Part shown: piece after piece, positions 7,381 through 16,095 of the stretch
How the letters are laid out: each line of letters opens with the position of its first letter
Position numbering within the stretch: the first letter of the stretch is position 1
NCBI GenBank assembly: GCA_003155915.1
Contig: PMFA01000008.1
Span: 1 to 34,387, forward strand
DNA length: 34,387 nt
From: Acidimicrobiaceae bacterium
Lineage (GTDB): Bacteria; Actinomycetota; Acidimicrobiia; Acidimicrobiales; RAAP-2
Reading direction: 5' to 3'
Made by a program: the position numbers and the translations under genes
Notes under the pieces: model-generated
Seen by the model: only the letters and a program-made list of their open reading frames with translations
Told to the model about the DNA's origin: nothing
The model's database searches: none

Positions 7381-8568
7381 GTGTCCACGGCGATTAACCA
7401 TTCGTCGAGCATCGGACTTGACCTCCAGACCATCGTCGTTCTGACAGTCGAGGGACTCGACGAGTTTGTAGCTCGATTGCGTGCATTGGGCTATGAGGTC
7501 ATGGGGCCAACGCTGCGCGACGGTGCCATCGTGCCCGGTCCGGTCAATTCCAGCAAGGACCTACCTCGAGGTGTGCACGACTTACAATCGCCAGGCTCCT
7601 ACCGCGTCATGCGCGAAGACGACGGTGAGATATTCGGATGGGCCGTCGGTCCGGGATCTTGGAAAAACGAGTACTTCCCCCCCAGCCAGGTCATGTGGCG
7701 CAGCGAGATCGTTGGCGACACACTGGTCTTTCGTCAACCCGATCGTTCGCATGCGCTCCTGGCAATCGTCGGCGCACGGCCCTGTGACGTTGCTGCGCTG
7801 CGCATACTGGACCACGTTCTGGAAGAGGGTGTCCATCGCGATTCGCGATATTCGGAGCGGCGCGACTCGAACTTCATCGCGGTCGTTGAATGCGCGAGTC
7901 CGGCTGACACATGTTTCTGCGCCTCGATGAAAAGCGGACCTGGGATTGACGAAGACTTCGACGTAGCACTGACCGAACTCAATGACGAACTCGGTCATCG
8001 ATTCATCGCGCGAATTGGTTCACCGCGCGGCGCCGACGTCCTCTCATCAGTTTCCACACGCCCGGCCAACGAACTGGACCTCGAGGCGCGCGCACTGCTT
8101 CTAGAGACGGCGTCGCGCGCGATGAGTCGAAGCCTCCCGTTTGACGAAGTCGCGAACCTGCTCGCGCGAAACGTGGAACACCCTAGGTGGCTCGACGTGG
8201 CCGAGCGGTGCCTCTCCTGCGGCAACTGCACCTCGGTCTGTCCCACCTGCTTTTGCAGCGACGTTCATGACACCACTGACACGTCTGGTGCAATCGAGCG
8301 CCGCCGTACCTGGTCGTCATGCTTCGACCTCGAGCACTCGTACCTTCACGGTGGTTCGGTACACGAATCGTCGTCGTCGCGCTATCGACAGTGGATGACA
8401 CACAAACTTTCGACGTGGTGGGATCAGTTCGATTCCACCGGTTGTGTCGGATGCGGTCGGTGCATCGTCTGGTGTCCAGTGGGAATCGACATCACCGAAG
8501 AGGTGGCGGCCATCGCCGCGCACGACCAGGCTCGAGTTGCGGTCCCGTCGCGACCGGGTGCGTCATGA
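7381..8568 (+). CDS. hyhB: group 3b-like [NiFe] hydrogenase, beta (4Fe-4S) subunit
   Basis: A 395-residue iron-sulfur subunit matching the beta subunit of soluble NADP-linked hydrogenases (Pyrococcus sulfhydrogenase HydB type). It carries electrons between the delta and gamma subunits. Two ferredoxin-like clusters are plain: Cys277, 280, 283, 287 (CLSCGNCTSVC) and Cys355, 358, 361, 365 (CVGCGRCIVWC), with extra Cys at 290 and 292 and a Cys-rich ADTCFC at 176-180. GARPCDVAAL (131-140) is typical of the family. The start is GTG at 7381 with AGAAAGG upstream. It heads the operon, and the order beta-gamma-delta-alpha is that of hydBGDA, with one gene inserted. The complex should be cytosolic, since no signal peptide is present. 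Confidence 0.9.
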   Translation: MSTAINHSSSIGLDLQTIVVLTVEGLDEFVARLRALGYEVMGPTLRDGAIVPGPVNSSKDLPRGVHDLQSPGSYRVMREDDGEIFGWAVGPGSWKNEYFPPSQVMWRSEIVGDTLVFRQPDRSHALLAIVGARPCDVAALRILDHVLEEGVHRDSRYSERRDSNFIAVVECASPADTCFCASMKSGPGIDEDFDVALTELNDELGHRFIARIGSPRGADVLSSVSTRPANELDLEARALLLETASRAMSRSLPFDEVANLLARNVEHPRWLDVAERCLSCGNCTSVCPTCFCSDVHDTTDTSGAIERRRTWSSCFDLEHSYLHGGSVHESSSSRYRQWMTHKLSTWWDQFDSTGCVGCGRCIVWCPVGIDITEEVAAIAAHDQARVAVPSRPGAS

Positions 8569-9035
8569 GTAAGGCCATGCGGGACCTCGTGGAAGTGCAC
8601 CCCTTCATGACGAGCATGAACGAAGAGTCGATCGAACTCGTCTCCGGATGTGCGCGCAACGCCGTCTTCGCACCGGGCAGCCTGCTCTGTGCTGAAGGCG
8701 GGGACGCCGACACCTTCTACTTGTTGCGGCGAGGTCAGGTCTCGATCAGTGTCCACATTCCCGGTCGTGGGTCCGTCGTTATCGAGACCGTGGGTGCCGG
8801 TGACGTCGTCGGGTGGAGCTGGTTGGTACCTCCCTACCGTTGGACCTTCGACGCGCGGGCCATGGACGACGTCGGGTGCATCGCCATCGACGGCGCCTGC
8901 TTGCGCGTCAAGGCCCTGACTGATCCGTCTTTGGGCTTCGCGTTGCTTTCCAAAGTCTCGGTGACACTTCTCGAGCGTCTCCAGGCCACGCGGATGCGTT
9001 TACTCGACCTCTACGGAGATCATCGTGTCCAGTGA
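8565..9035 (+). CDS. stand-alone cyclic-nucleotide-binding-fold protein
   Basis: A 156-residue protein consisting of a single CRP-type beta-barrel (about residues 15-125) and a C-terminal helix, with no helix-turn-helix, so it is not a DNA-binding CRP. The barrel shows PGSLLCAEGGDADTFYLLRRG and then GDVVGWSWLVPPYRWTFDARA. In cAMP binders the corresponding phosphate cassette has Gly-Glu and Arg-Ser/Thr-Ala; here these read Gly-Trp and Arg-Trp-Thr, so the usual ligand contacts are altered. It overlaps the beta subunit by 4 bp (ATGA) and the gamma subunit by 11 bp, so it is made with the hydrogenase. A role as regulatory or assembly subunit is inference. Confidence 0.85.
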   Translation: MSKAMRDLVEVHPFMTSMNEESIELVSGCARNAVFAPGSLLCAEGGDADTFYLLRRGQVSISVHIPGRGSVVIETVGAGDVVGWSWLVPPYRWTFDARAMDDVGCIAIDGACLRVKALTDPSLGFALLSKVSVTLLERLQATRMRLLDLYGDHRVQ

Positions 9036-9917
9036 CCGAACGCTGTCGATGAGACCTTCTTCCGTCGCACCACGCGGGAATCTCAATGACTTGACACCGA
9101 TCGTGCACCGAGTTGTCGAGCGCATCGGCGAGACGAACGACATCACGACACTGGTCCTCGAACCGCTCGACGCTCCGTCAATGACTTTCCGATGCGGTCA
9201 GTTCAATATGCTGAGCGCGTTCGGCGTGGGCGAGATCGCGATATCGATGAGCAGCGCCCCCGGTGAGGGCACGTTGCGCCACAGCATCCGAGACGTCGGC
9301 GCCGTATCCCACGCGCTCTGCCAGAGCCGTGTCGGCGACCTCGTCGGTGTGCGCGGCCCGTTCGGCAGCGACTGGCTCGTGGAGTCCGCCAGCGTCGAGG
9401 CCGACCTCGACCCCCGTGACACCATTGTGGTCGCGGGAGGAATCGGACTCGCCCCGCTTCGTGGAGCCGTAGAGGAATTGGTGCGGGCCAATGAACGTGG
9501 CGGCGGCCGCGTCTTCGTGCTCGTCGGCGCGCGCGAGCCTTCCCAAATCGTCTTCAGGGCGGACCTCGACTCGTGGAGGGCCCGCGGTGCCAAGGTTTCG
9601 CTGACCGTCGACCTCGCGACACCGGAGTGGGACGGCCGGGTCGGGCTGGTCACGACACTGCTGGCCGACGCGGGTTTTGACGCTACCAATTCGAGGGCGA
9701 TGCTCTGCGGGCCCGAAGTCATGATGCGTTTCACCGCGCGTGCGTTGGTCGATCTGGGGATGGATCCCGAGGGCATCCTCGTCTCGCTCGAACGCAATAT
9801 GCAATGTGGCGTCGGCTGGTGTGGTCACTGCCAACTGGGACCGTTCCTCCTTTGTCGTGACGGTCCGGTCGTTCCCTACGCCGGACTGGTGTCGCAACTA
9901 CTCACGCAGCGTGAACG

Positions 9918-9921
<4 letters not shown>
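9025..9921 (+). CDS. hyhG: group 3b-like hydrogenase, gamma (FAD/NAD(P)-binding) subunit
   Basis: A 298-residue ferredoxin-reductase-like subunit (HydG/PyrK type) that exchanges hydride with NAD(P)H. The N-terminal half is the FAD barrel, in which the usual RxYS is replaced by [10 protein letters not shown] (around residues 72-81). [10 protein letters not shown] begins the nucleotide-binding half, MLCGPEVM closes it, and a [2Fe-2S] site follows at Cys261, 266, 269 and 277 (CGVGWCGHC...C). The start is GTG at 9025 with ACGGAGA upstream, overlapping the preceding gene; an internal ATG at 9049 is less well placed. The stop overlaps the delta subunit by 4 bp. NADP rather than NAD preference is inferred from the group, not seen. 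Confidence 0.9.
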
Positions 9922-10756
<835 letters not shown>

Positions 10757-10760
<4 letters not shown>

Positions 10761-12058
10761 CCCACGGTGCCCGATCAAGTCGCACCATCAGCGCCGAGGG
10801 GATCTCTCGCGTAGAAGGAGAGGGCTCGCTGCGCGTGCGTGTCCAAGACGGACGGGTCGTCGACGTCGCGCTCGACATCTTTGAACCTCCTCGCTACTTC
10901 GAGGCGCTCTTGGTGGGGCGTCACTTCACCGAAGCGCCAGATATCACGGCGCGAATCTGCGGGATCTGCCCGGTCGCCTATCAGATGTCCGCCTGCCTCG
11001 CCATGGAAGACGCGTGCGGCGTTGTCGTGGACGAGAGAATCGAGGCCCTGCGTCGATTGTTGTACTGCGGGGAGTGGATACAGAGCCACGCGCTGCACAT
11101 CTATTTGCTGCACGCCCCGGACTTTCTGGGTTGCGCCGACGCGGTGGAACTGGCCGATCTCGATCCGATCGGCGTGACGCGCGGTCTCGATATAAAGCGA
11201 ACCGGCAACTTGGTCATGCAGACCGTGGGAGGGCGAGCCGTGCACCCGGTCAACGTCCGCGTCGGTGGCTTCTACCGTTCCCCCGAGCTCGACTCGATAC
11301 GAGCCCTGGCAGAGCCGTTGCGCCGTGCTCGCGACGCGGCCCTGGAGACGGTCGAATGGGTCGCCGGATTCGAGTTTCCTGACGTGACGAGCGAATATCG
11401 CTTCGTGGCGCTCGACCAGTCTGATCGATACGCCATCGATGGTGGCCGCCCTTCATTGGACGGACACACGCTCAGCGCGGCACAGTTCGCCGAGATCGCC
11501 GTCGAAGAACACGTCGAACGCTCAACCGCGTTGCATGCGAAACTCGACGGGCGCGATCGATACCTCACCGGTCCCCTGGCGCGATTTGCGCTGAACGCGT
11601 CACGCCTGCCCGAGGTGGCTCGCGACGCCGCCGCCGCCGCCGGACTGTACGCACCGTGCGTGAATCCGTTTCGAAGCATCGTGGTGCGCGCGGTTGAACT
11701 CGTCTTCGCGTGCGACGAGGCGCTTCGTCTCGTCGAGCGTTACGAGCCTCCGGTTCAGCCCGCCATCGAAGTCGTGGCGCGAGCGGCGACCGGCACGGCC
11801 ACCACGGAAGCCCCTCGAGGTCTCCTGCTCCACCAGTACGACATCGACGACGACGGCATCATCCGCCGGGCCCGAATCATGCCGCCGACGTCGCAGAATC
11901 AACTCAGCATCGAAGACGACCTGCGTCGAGTTGTGGAGAACGGACTCTCCCTCGACGATGAGGAATTGCAGTGGCGCTGTGAACAGGCGGTTCGCAATCA
12001 CGACCCCTGCATTTCGTGCGCCGCGCACTTCTTGGATCTCACGGTGGAAACGTCATGA
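10757..12058 (+). CDS. hyhL: group 3b-like hydrogenase, alpha (large, NiFe) subunit
   Basis: A 433-residue catalytic subunit. The two CxxC pairs that bind nickel and iron are present: Cys68/Cys71 in RICGIC and Cys418/Cys421 in DPCISCAAH. The chain continues nine residues beyond His424, the tail removed by the maturation protease encoded next. Length and the RICGICPVAYQMSA wording fit group 3 (cofactor-coupled, bidirectional) enzymes; assignment to 3b rests mainly on the four-subunit gene order. In mycobacteria the related Hyd3 evolves H2 with NAD(P)H during hypoxia; by analogy this enzyme may dispose of excess reductant. The stop overlaps the protease start. Confidence 0.93.
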
Positions 12059-12555
12059 TTGACACGAGAACCGCCAAGGTCGTCGTGGCCGGGTTCGGGA
12101 GCGAGTATCGCCACGACGACGGTGTCGGCACACTCGTCGCTGAGCGCGCGGTTGCCCAAGTATCGACGTCGCACTTCGTCGGATCGTTGAGCGACCCACT
12201 CGATCTCTTGGGAGAGTGGAACGGAGCGGATTTGGTCATCGTGGTCGACGCCATCCACTCGGGCGCGCCGGTGGGCACATTGCAAACGATCGAAATTGAC
12301 GTGGAGAACCTCTCGTGCACCGCACTCGACGCCGAGTCTGGAGCCGGTGAGTCGAGCACGCACGGCCTGGGCCTCGTCGCCGTCCTTCGACTCGCACGCG
12401 CGATCAATCAGGCACCTCGACGGCTCGTCATTATCGGCATCGAGGGTGAACGATTCGACCTCGGCGAAGGTCTGAGTGCTTCGGTCGAAGCGGCCGTTCC
12501 CGAAGCAGTGGCGCGAGTCGTGGAATTCATCAAGGAGGCGCAATCATGTGCGTGA
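12055..12555 (+). CDS. hydrogenase maturation endopeptidase (HyaD/HycI family)
   Basis: A 166-residue protease that clips the C-terminal tail of the large subunit after nickel insertion. The start VVVAGFGSEYRHDDGVG has the Gly-rich turn and Asp residues of the family, followed by LVIVVDAIHSGAPVG with the second metal-binding acidic position and STHGLGL with the His. The ATG at 12055 overlaps the large-subunit stop. It overlaps HypC by 10 bp. The substrate is almost certainly the adjacent HyhL, whose cleavage motif (His424) is intact. Confidence 0.9.
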   Translation: MIDTRTAKVVVAGFGSEYRHDDGVGTLVAERAVAQVSTSHFVGSLSDPLDLLGEWNGADLVIVVDAIHSGAPVGTLQTIEIDVENLSCTALDAESGAGESSTHGLGLVAVLRLARAINQAPRRLVIIGIEGERFDLGEGLSASVEAAVPEAVARVVEFIKEAQSCA

Positions 12556-12806
12556 GTTGCCTGGCAAATGTCCTCGAGAACGACGGACCGAAAAGGGTCG
12601 TGGTCGAGCACGTCAACGGACTCATTACGAGAGCGTCCTTACTCGCTCTCGACGGCCCTCCCCCGGAACCGGGGGACTGGGTGGTCGTCCACAGTGGTTA
12701 CGTCATCGATCGCCTCGACGCGGCCGACGCGCAGCGGGCCGTGGGCGAGATCCGTCGTGGCGAGCGAGATCTCGCCCACACGTTGATGGAAGGAGCCCAC
12801 CAATGA
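12546..12806 (+). CDS. hypC: hydrogenase maturation chaperone HypC
   Basis: An 86-residue HypC/HupF protein. The essential Met1-Cys2 start (MCVSC) and the GDWVVVHSGYVIDRLDAADA strand are diagnostic. HypC carries the Fe(CN)2CO unit with HypD and delivers it to the large-subunit precursor. The GGAGG ribosome-binding site lies inside the end of the protease gene. HypA, B, D, E and F are not in this window and must be encoded elsewhere if the hydrogenase is active. Confidence 0.93.
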   Translation: MCVSCLANVLENDGPKRVVVEHVNGLITRASLLALDGPPPEPGDWVVVHSGYVIDRLDAADAQRAVGEIRRGERDLAHTLMEGAHQ

Positions 12807-13783
12807 AATCGCGCAGCGATCAACGCATGCCCGGAATGCTCGTAGCCGGCGTCACCGCACTCGTCAGCGGTGTGTCGGTATTCGTCAACAGCTACGGTGT
12901 GCATTCGTTCAGCTCACCGGCGCTCTACACGACGGCCAAGAACATGGCAGCGGTCTTGTTCCTGGCCCTGGTCGCCTCCGCGGGCCTGTGGGCGCGCCGA
13001 GGAAACTCCTCAACATTCAGCGCACACTTCGTCACGCCGGAACGTTCGCACGAACTGCGCCACGGCGTCGGCTACTGGCTCGCACTGGCGTACGTCGGCG
13101 TCATCGGCGGCGGACTCGCCTTCGTTTTGTTCTTCAACGGGCTCGCCGTGAGCACCCCGGCCTCGGCGGCATTTTGGCGCGACACGATGGTGCTGTGGGT
13201 CGCGGCGCTCGCGATTCCCATCCTCCGGGAAAAAGTCGAGTGGTGGAATTACGTGGCGATCGCCCTGCTCGTCGCGGGCGAGATCATCGTCGCCGGTGGC
13301 GTCGGGCACCTGGCGTTCACGCGGGGTGAGTGTGACGTCCTCGCTTCGACCGCCCTGTGGGCCGTTGAAGTCGTGATCGCCCGACGGTTACTGCGCGAGA
13401 TGTCGCCGGCCGCACTGGCCCTCGTTCGCATGGGAGTGGGCGCCCTCGCCCTGTGCGTGTACCTGTCCGCGACCGGAGCGTTCGCGAACCTTCTGTCGCT
13501 CAACGCCCACCAGGTCTGGTGGGTGCTGGCGACGGGGCTTCTCCTTAGTGGCTACGTCGCCACGTGGATGACGGCACTCACTCGGGCCCGAGCACTTGAC
13601 GTGACGTCGGTGTTGGTGGCGAGCGCCGCCGTAACGTGGCTCCTCCAACTCGTCGCGGGCACCGTCACACCGGTGACCTCGACCATCGGGCTCGTGCTGA
13701 TCGCGGCCGGAGCGGGGCTCGTGATCTGGGCGGGCGTAACGAGGGCCTGGCAACCCGCTCGCCGACAAACGGTTATCGGATGA
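12803..13783 (+). CDS. EamA/DMT-family membrane transporter in hydrogenase operon
   Basis: A 326-residue integral membrane protein with about ten hydrophobic helices arranged as two similar halves, as in drug/metabolite transporters of the EamA type. The first half ends in the typical segment STPASAAFWRDTMVLWVA with REKVEWWNYVAIALLVAGE; the second half includes LDVTSVLVASAAVTWLLQ. It begins at the ATG overlapping the HypC stop and ends overlapping the next gene, so it is firmly part of the hydrogenase operon. The substrate is unknown. Nickel is not a known EamA substrate, so a nickel role would be speculation. Confidence 0.85.
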   Translation: MKSRSDQRMPGMLVAGVTALVSGVSVFVNSYGVHSFSSPALYTTAKNMAAVLFLALVASAGLWARRGNSSTFSAHFVTPERSHELRHGVGYWLALAYVGVIGGGLAFVLFFNGLAVSTPASAAFWRDTMVLWVAALAIPILREKVEWWNYVAIALLVAGEIIVAGGVGHLAFTRGECDVLASTALWAVEVVIARRLLREMSPAALALVRMGVGALALCVYLSATGAFANLLSLNAHQVWWVLATGLLLSGYVATWMTALTRARALDVTSVLVASAAVTWLLQLVAGTVTPVTSTIGLVLIAAGAGLVIWAGVTRAWQPARRQTVIG

Positions 13784-14580
13784 GCGTCGGCGACTCGGCC
13801 GTGCTGAGCGAGACACCACTCTCGGGACCACTGCTCTTTGCCCGTTACGCCTATCCACCAAACGAGCTGGGTTACTGCGGACCGAGTGACGCCAGCGCCC
13901 TCATCGATTCAGCGACCGAGGCCGGTGGAGAGAGTGAGTTGGGACACTTGGCCAAGCAGTTCGACGGCGCGTGGCCGTACCTCGAACTCATCGCGAGCTG
14001 TAACGGAATCTCCGATCCGCTCGACCGAAGGGTCGTCGAGGCGTACTGGGTGGGCAACGAATTGGCACGTCGCGTACCCGCGATGTCGCTGGCGGCGTCG
14101 CTCGACGATCGATTTGCCCGTCGCACCGCTCGAAACTTCGAGCCGCTGGTATCGGCGGCGTTCACCGGTGGAGTCATCCAACACAGCTTTCACGTGTTCG
14201 CGGTCTACCCGTGGTTCGGGTTGCTGCGCGCCGGCAAGGAGGGTGCGCCACTCCAGATCCTCGATCGTTGTCGTATCAGATGGGGTCAGGTCCTCAACGT
14301 GGACGGCGACTTCGTCACCGTGAAATCGCGTTCGCTCAAGTTCGAAGGATCACACCTACGTCTCGGTGCCGAAGGACTTGAAGTCGTGCGTCGCGCGCTC
14401 GGGGGTGTTGGTTTCGTTGACGACCTGGCTCCGGGCGACGTGGTATCCATGCACTGGGACTGGGTGTGCGACCGGTTGTCCGACGCGTCACTTAGTTGGC
14501 TCCAGAACTGCACGCGAATAAATCTCCACGCCGTGAACTGTCTCGCCCAACCAGGGCCGGCCGTGGTGTGCGGCGCGTAA
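13780..14580 (+). CDS. uncharacterised hydrogenase-operon protein
   Basis: A 266-residue soluble protein with no catalytic motif I can name. I recall similar proteins near actinobacterial [NiFe] hydrogenases (possibly the family called DUF6390; name unverified). Features include an N-terminal FARYAYPPNELGYCGPSD, repeated Trp/Tyr-rich segments, FHVFAVYPWFGLLRAGK in the middle, and several Cys (residue 33 of the N-terminal motif, INGC-like positions near ASCNG, VCDR, NCTR, NCLAQ). It starts at the ATG overlapping the transporter stop and is the last gene before a strong hairpin. Its conserved position suggests a hydrogenase accessory, perhaps maturation or regulation; this is inference. Confidence 0.75.
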   Translation: MSVGDSAVLSETPLSGPLLFARYAYPPNELGYCGPSDASALIDSATEAGGESELGHLAKQFDGAWPYLELIASCNGISDPLDRRVVEAYWVGNELARRVPAMSLAASLDDRFARRTARNFEPLVSAAFTGGVIQHSFHVFAVYPWFGLLRAGKEGAPLQILDRCRIRWGQVLNVDGDFVTVKSRSLKFEGSHLRLGAEGLEVVRRALGGVGFVDDLAPGDVVSMHWDWVCDRLSDASLSWLQNCTRINLHAVNCLAQPGPAVVCGA

Positions 14581-14595
14581 CCCATGAACAATGAA

Positions 14596-14639
14596 TGGGG
14601 GCGCACGAGTATCTGGAAGGTTTCACCCGTGCGCCCCCA
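14596..14639. terminator. bidirectional terminator, hydrogenase operon / hsp20
   Basis: Perfect 12-bp stem TGGGGGCGCACG (14596-14607) / CGTGCGCCCCCA (14628-14639) with a 20-base loop, placed between the convergent ends of the hydrogenase operon and the Hsp20 gene. It has no T-run, but its position and strength fit a shared terminator. Confidence 0.75.
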
Positions 14640-14671
14640 GCGTTCAAGCGGAGGCGCCGACGACGGCAGCG

Positions 14672-15109
14672 CTACTGGCGCTTGATCGCCACTCGGTGCG
14701 GTTCCTTTTCAGGAACCTCAGCGGTCGAGTGCATCCGTACTTCGAGCATGCCGTCCTTGTACGACGCTTCAATCTTCGATTCGTCAACATCGGAAGGGAT
14801 TGGAACACTCCGCACGAACGAGCCGTACCGAATCTCGCTGCGATAGACGTGGTCGTCGTGACTCCGGTGTGACTCGGACCTTTGCGCCCGGATGACCAAC
14901 TCGTTGTCGACGACCTCGACCACCACGTCCTTGTCGGGATTGACGCCCGGCAATTCGGCGCGCACGACAATCGTGTCGTCGTCATGGGACTCTTCGAGCT
15001 TGAACGACCGGCGCCAGTCGCCATCACGGAATAACTCATCTACCCACGCCCATGGCGAACCGAATCGCACCGGCAAATCAAGTTCTTTCAATGAACTCTT
15101 TGAAAGCAT
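14672..15109 (-). CDS. small heat-shock protein, Hsp20/alpha-crystallin family
   Basis: A 145-residue ATP-independent chaperone. The alpha-crystallin domain spans about residues 40-132, with VVRAELPGVNPDKDVVVEV (beta-strands 3-4), NELVIRA, and ASYKDGMLEVRM, in which the usual GxL reads GML. A short C-terminal tail ends in VAIKRQ. The start at 15109 is chosen because AGGAAGAGG precedes it; a longer frame upstream lacks a ribosome-binding site. It is the counterpart of mycobacterial HspX/Acr, the hallmark DosR-induced dormancy protein, although sequence alone does not prove orthology. It is convergent with the hydrogenase operon. Confidence 0.92.
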   Translation of the reverse strand: MLSKSSLKELDLPVRFGSPWAWVDELFRDGDWRRSFKLEESHDDDTIVVRAELPGVNPDKDVVVEVVDNELVIRAQRSESHRSHDDHVYRSEIRYGSFVRSVPIPSDVDESKIEASYKDGMLEVRMHSTAEVPEKEPHRVAIKRQ

Positions 15110-15203
15110 CACTTGACCCTCTTCCTGGAGAGCCTGCGGGCCCAGGATGAGTCGACAGACCTCTTCCAAACGTGAGAGTAGCGACGCGCGCCACGAGTTT
15201 CTA

Positions 15204-15217
15204 GAGCACAAAGTCAC
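15204..15217 (-). promoter_or_regulatory. weak DosR-box-like site C (hsp20)
   Basis: The minus strand reads GTGACTTTGTGCTC, about 95 bp upstream of the Hsp20 start. The left half matches the GTGACTTT seen in other sites of the window; the right half is degenerate. It is listed mainly for its position before an expected target gene. Confidence 0.25.
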
Positions 15218-15264
15218 ATTCTTCGAGTTGCGCGATAGTCGCTCTCATAAACCAATCAAACGAT

Positions 15265-15280
15265 CCACGTGACCACGTGA
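15265..15280. repeat. tandem CCACGTGA x2
   Basis: Two adjacent copies of CCACGTGA, each containing the palindrome CACGTG, lie about 155 bp upstream of the Hsp20 start within the 289-bp gap between the TetR and Hsp20 genes. It could be a regulator site; nothing else in this gap looks coding. Confidence 0.4.
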
Positions 15281-15398
15281 CGATGGAGGATCGGCGGATT
15301 CAGGCGGTCATTGCAACAGGAGCTTTTCGATCGCGTCGATCGGTTTCTCGAGGGCTAACCGTGTCCGGGGTCGGACGTTGCGGGTCGAATGCCGCGCG

Positions 15399-16001
15399 TC
15401 ACGGCTGGGTATCTACCAGCGCCCTGGCGCGCGCTTCGGGAACTCCCAGGATGAGCAGGCTCGTTATTGCTGCCGCGCGGGCGCTGAGATTCTCGCCGGA
15501 AAGGTTGTTGTCCGCGATGGCGAACACGGCGGCGTAGGCGATTTGGCTGAGAACTTGCGCGGGCAGGTGCCGACCAAATACCTCGCTGTCCTGGCCCTTT
15601 TGCACGAGGTCGGCAAGGGTCTTATCGACGGGTCCCAACAGGGCGTGGATCTCCTCGCCATACTCGCCGCGCCGGAGAGCCAACAGCACTCGGTAACGGT
15701 GCGCCAAGGGCCATAGGCGGGCGATGAAATCGACCCACACCGTTTCGGCTGCTCGGTCGGAGGCGTTGACCTCGTCGAGCACGGCTGCGACCTCGTTCAC
15801 GGCCTGTTGCGTAAGGCTGCGTATCAGGTCGCTGCGGGTCGGGAAGTGGCCGTAGACGGTGCGGCGGACCACGCCGGCAGCGGCGGCGACGTCGCCCATG
15901 CCGGCGTCCGGGTTCTGCCCCAAGACCTCGACGGCGACGTCGAGGATGCGCTTCCGTGTGTCGTTCAGGGAGCGTGACCGGGCGGATTCGATCTGCACCA
16001 T
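15399..16001 (-). CDS. TetR/AcrR-family transcriptional repressor
   Basis: A 200-residue regulator. The N-terminal DNA-binding domain (about residues 10-58) has the TetR helix-turn-helix: GMGDVAAAAGVVRRTVYGHF, then PTRSDLI. The C-terminal domain is alpha-helical and ligand-binding, with no recognisable specificity. The ATG at 15999-16001 directly abuts the operator and lacks a ribosome-binding site, suggesting a leaderless message. It is divergent from an epoxide hydrolase, with two palindromes between them, so it most likely represses both itself and the hydrolase and is released by an epoxide, aromatic or similar ligand. Confidence 0.9.
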   Translation of the reverse strand: MVQIESARSRSLNDTRKRILDVAVEVLGQNPDAGMGDVAAAAGVVRRTVYGHFPTRSDLIRSLTQQAVNEVAAVLDEVNASDRAAETVWVDFIARLWPLAHRYRVLLALRRGEYGEEIHALLGPVDKTLADLVQKGQDSEVFGRHLPAQVLSQIAYAAVFAIADNNLSGENLSARAAAITSLLILGVPEARARALVDTQP

Positions 16002-16002
16002 C

Positions 16003-16032
16003 ACATTATTGCACATCAGTGTGCAATAATGT
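16003..16032. promoter_or_regulatory. TetR operator O1
   Basis: Perfect inverted repeat with 13-base arms, ACATTATTGCACA (16003-16015) and TGTGCAATAATGT (16020-16032), separated by TCAG. It starts 2 bp upstream of the TetR gene's initiation codon. Confidence 0.85.
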
Positions 16033-16035
16033 AGA

Positions 16036-16053
16036 TTGCACATCAGTGTGCAA
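16036..16053. promoter_or_regulatory. TetR operator O2
   Basis: TTGCACATCAGTGTGCAA, an 18-bp copy of the core of O1 including the same TCAG centre. Centres of O1 and O2 are 27 bp apart. It lies 43 bp upstream of the epoxide hydrolase start, where it could block that promoter. Confidence 0.85.
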
Positions 16054-16095
16054 CAGGTCGCTGCACTGTAAATCAATGTTCAGGAGAACAAGGCA

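Noticed and set aside
7233-7397. 54-codon plus-strand ORF with GGAGTGGAG just before its ATG, overlapping the hyhB start
   Set aside because: Third-position GC bias is weak (about 58 percent by my count) and the product resembles nothing; a leader peptide remains possible but unsupported.
6741-7433. Minus-strand open frames of 230 and 113 codons before the hydrogenase operon
   Set aside because: No recognisable domain, unusual composition rich in Arg and Ser, no ribosome-binding site, and they cover the boxes and the start of hyhB.
15363-15376. GTCCG-gggt-CGGAC hairpin upstream of hsp20
   Set aside because: The half-sites point the opposite way from a DosR box, and the stem is only 5 bp.
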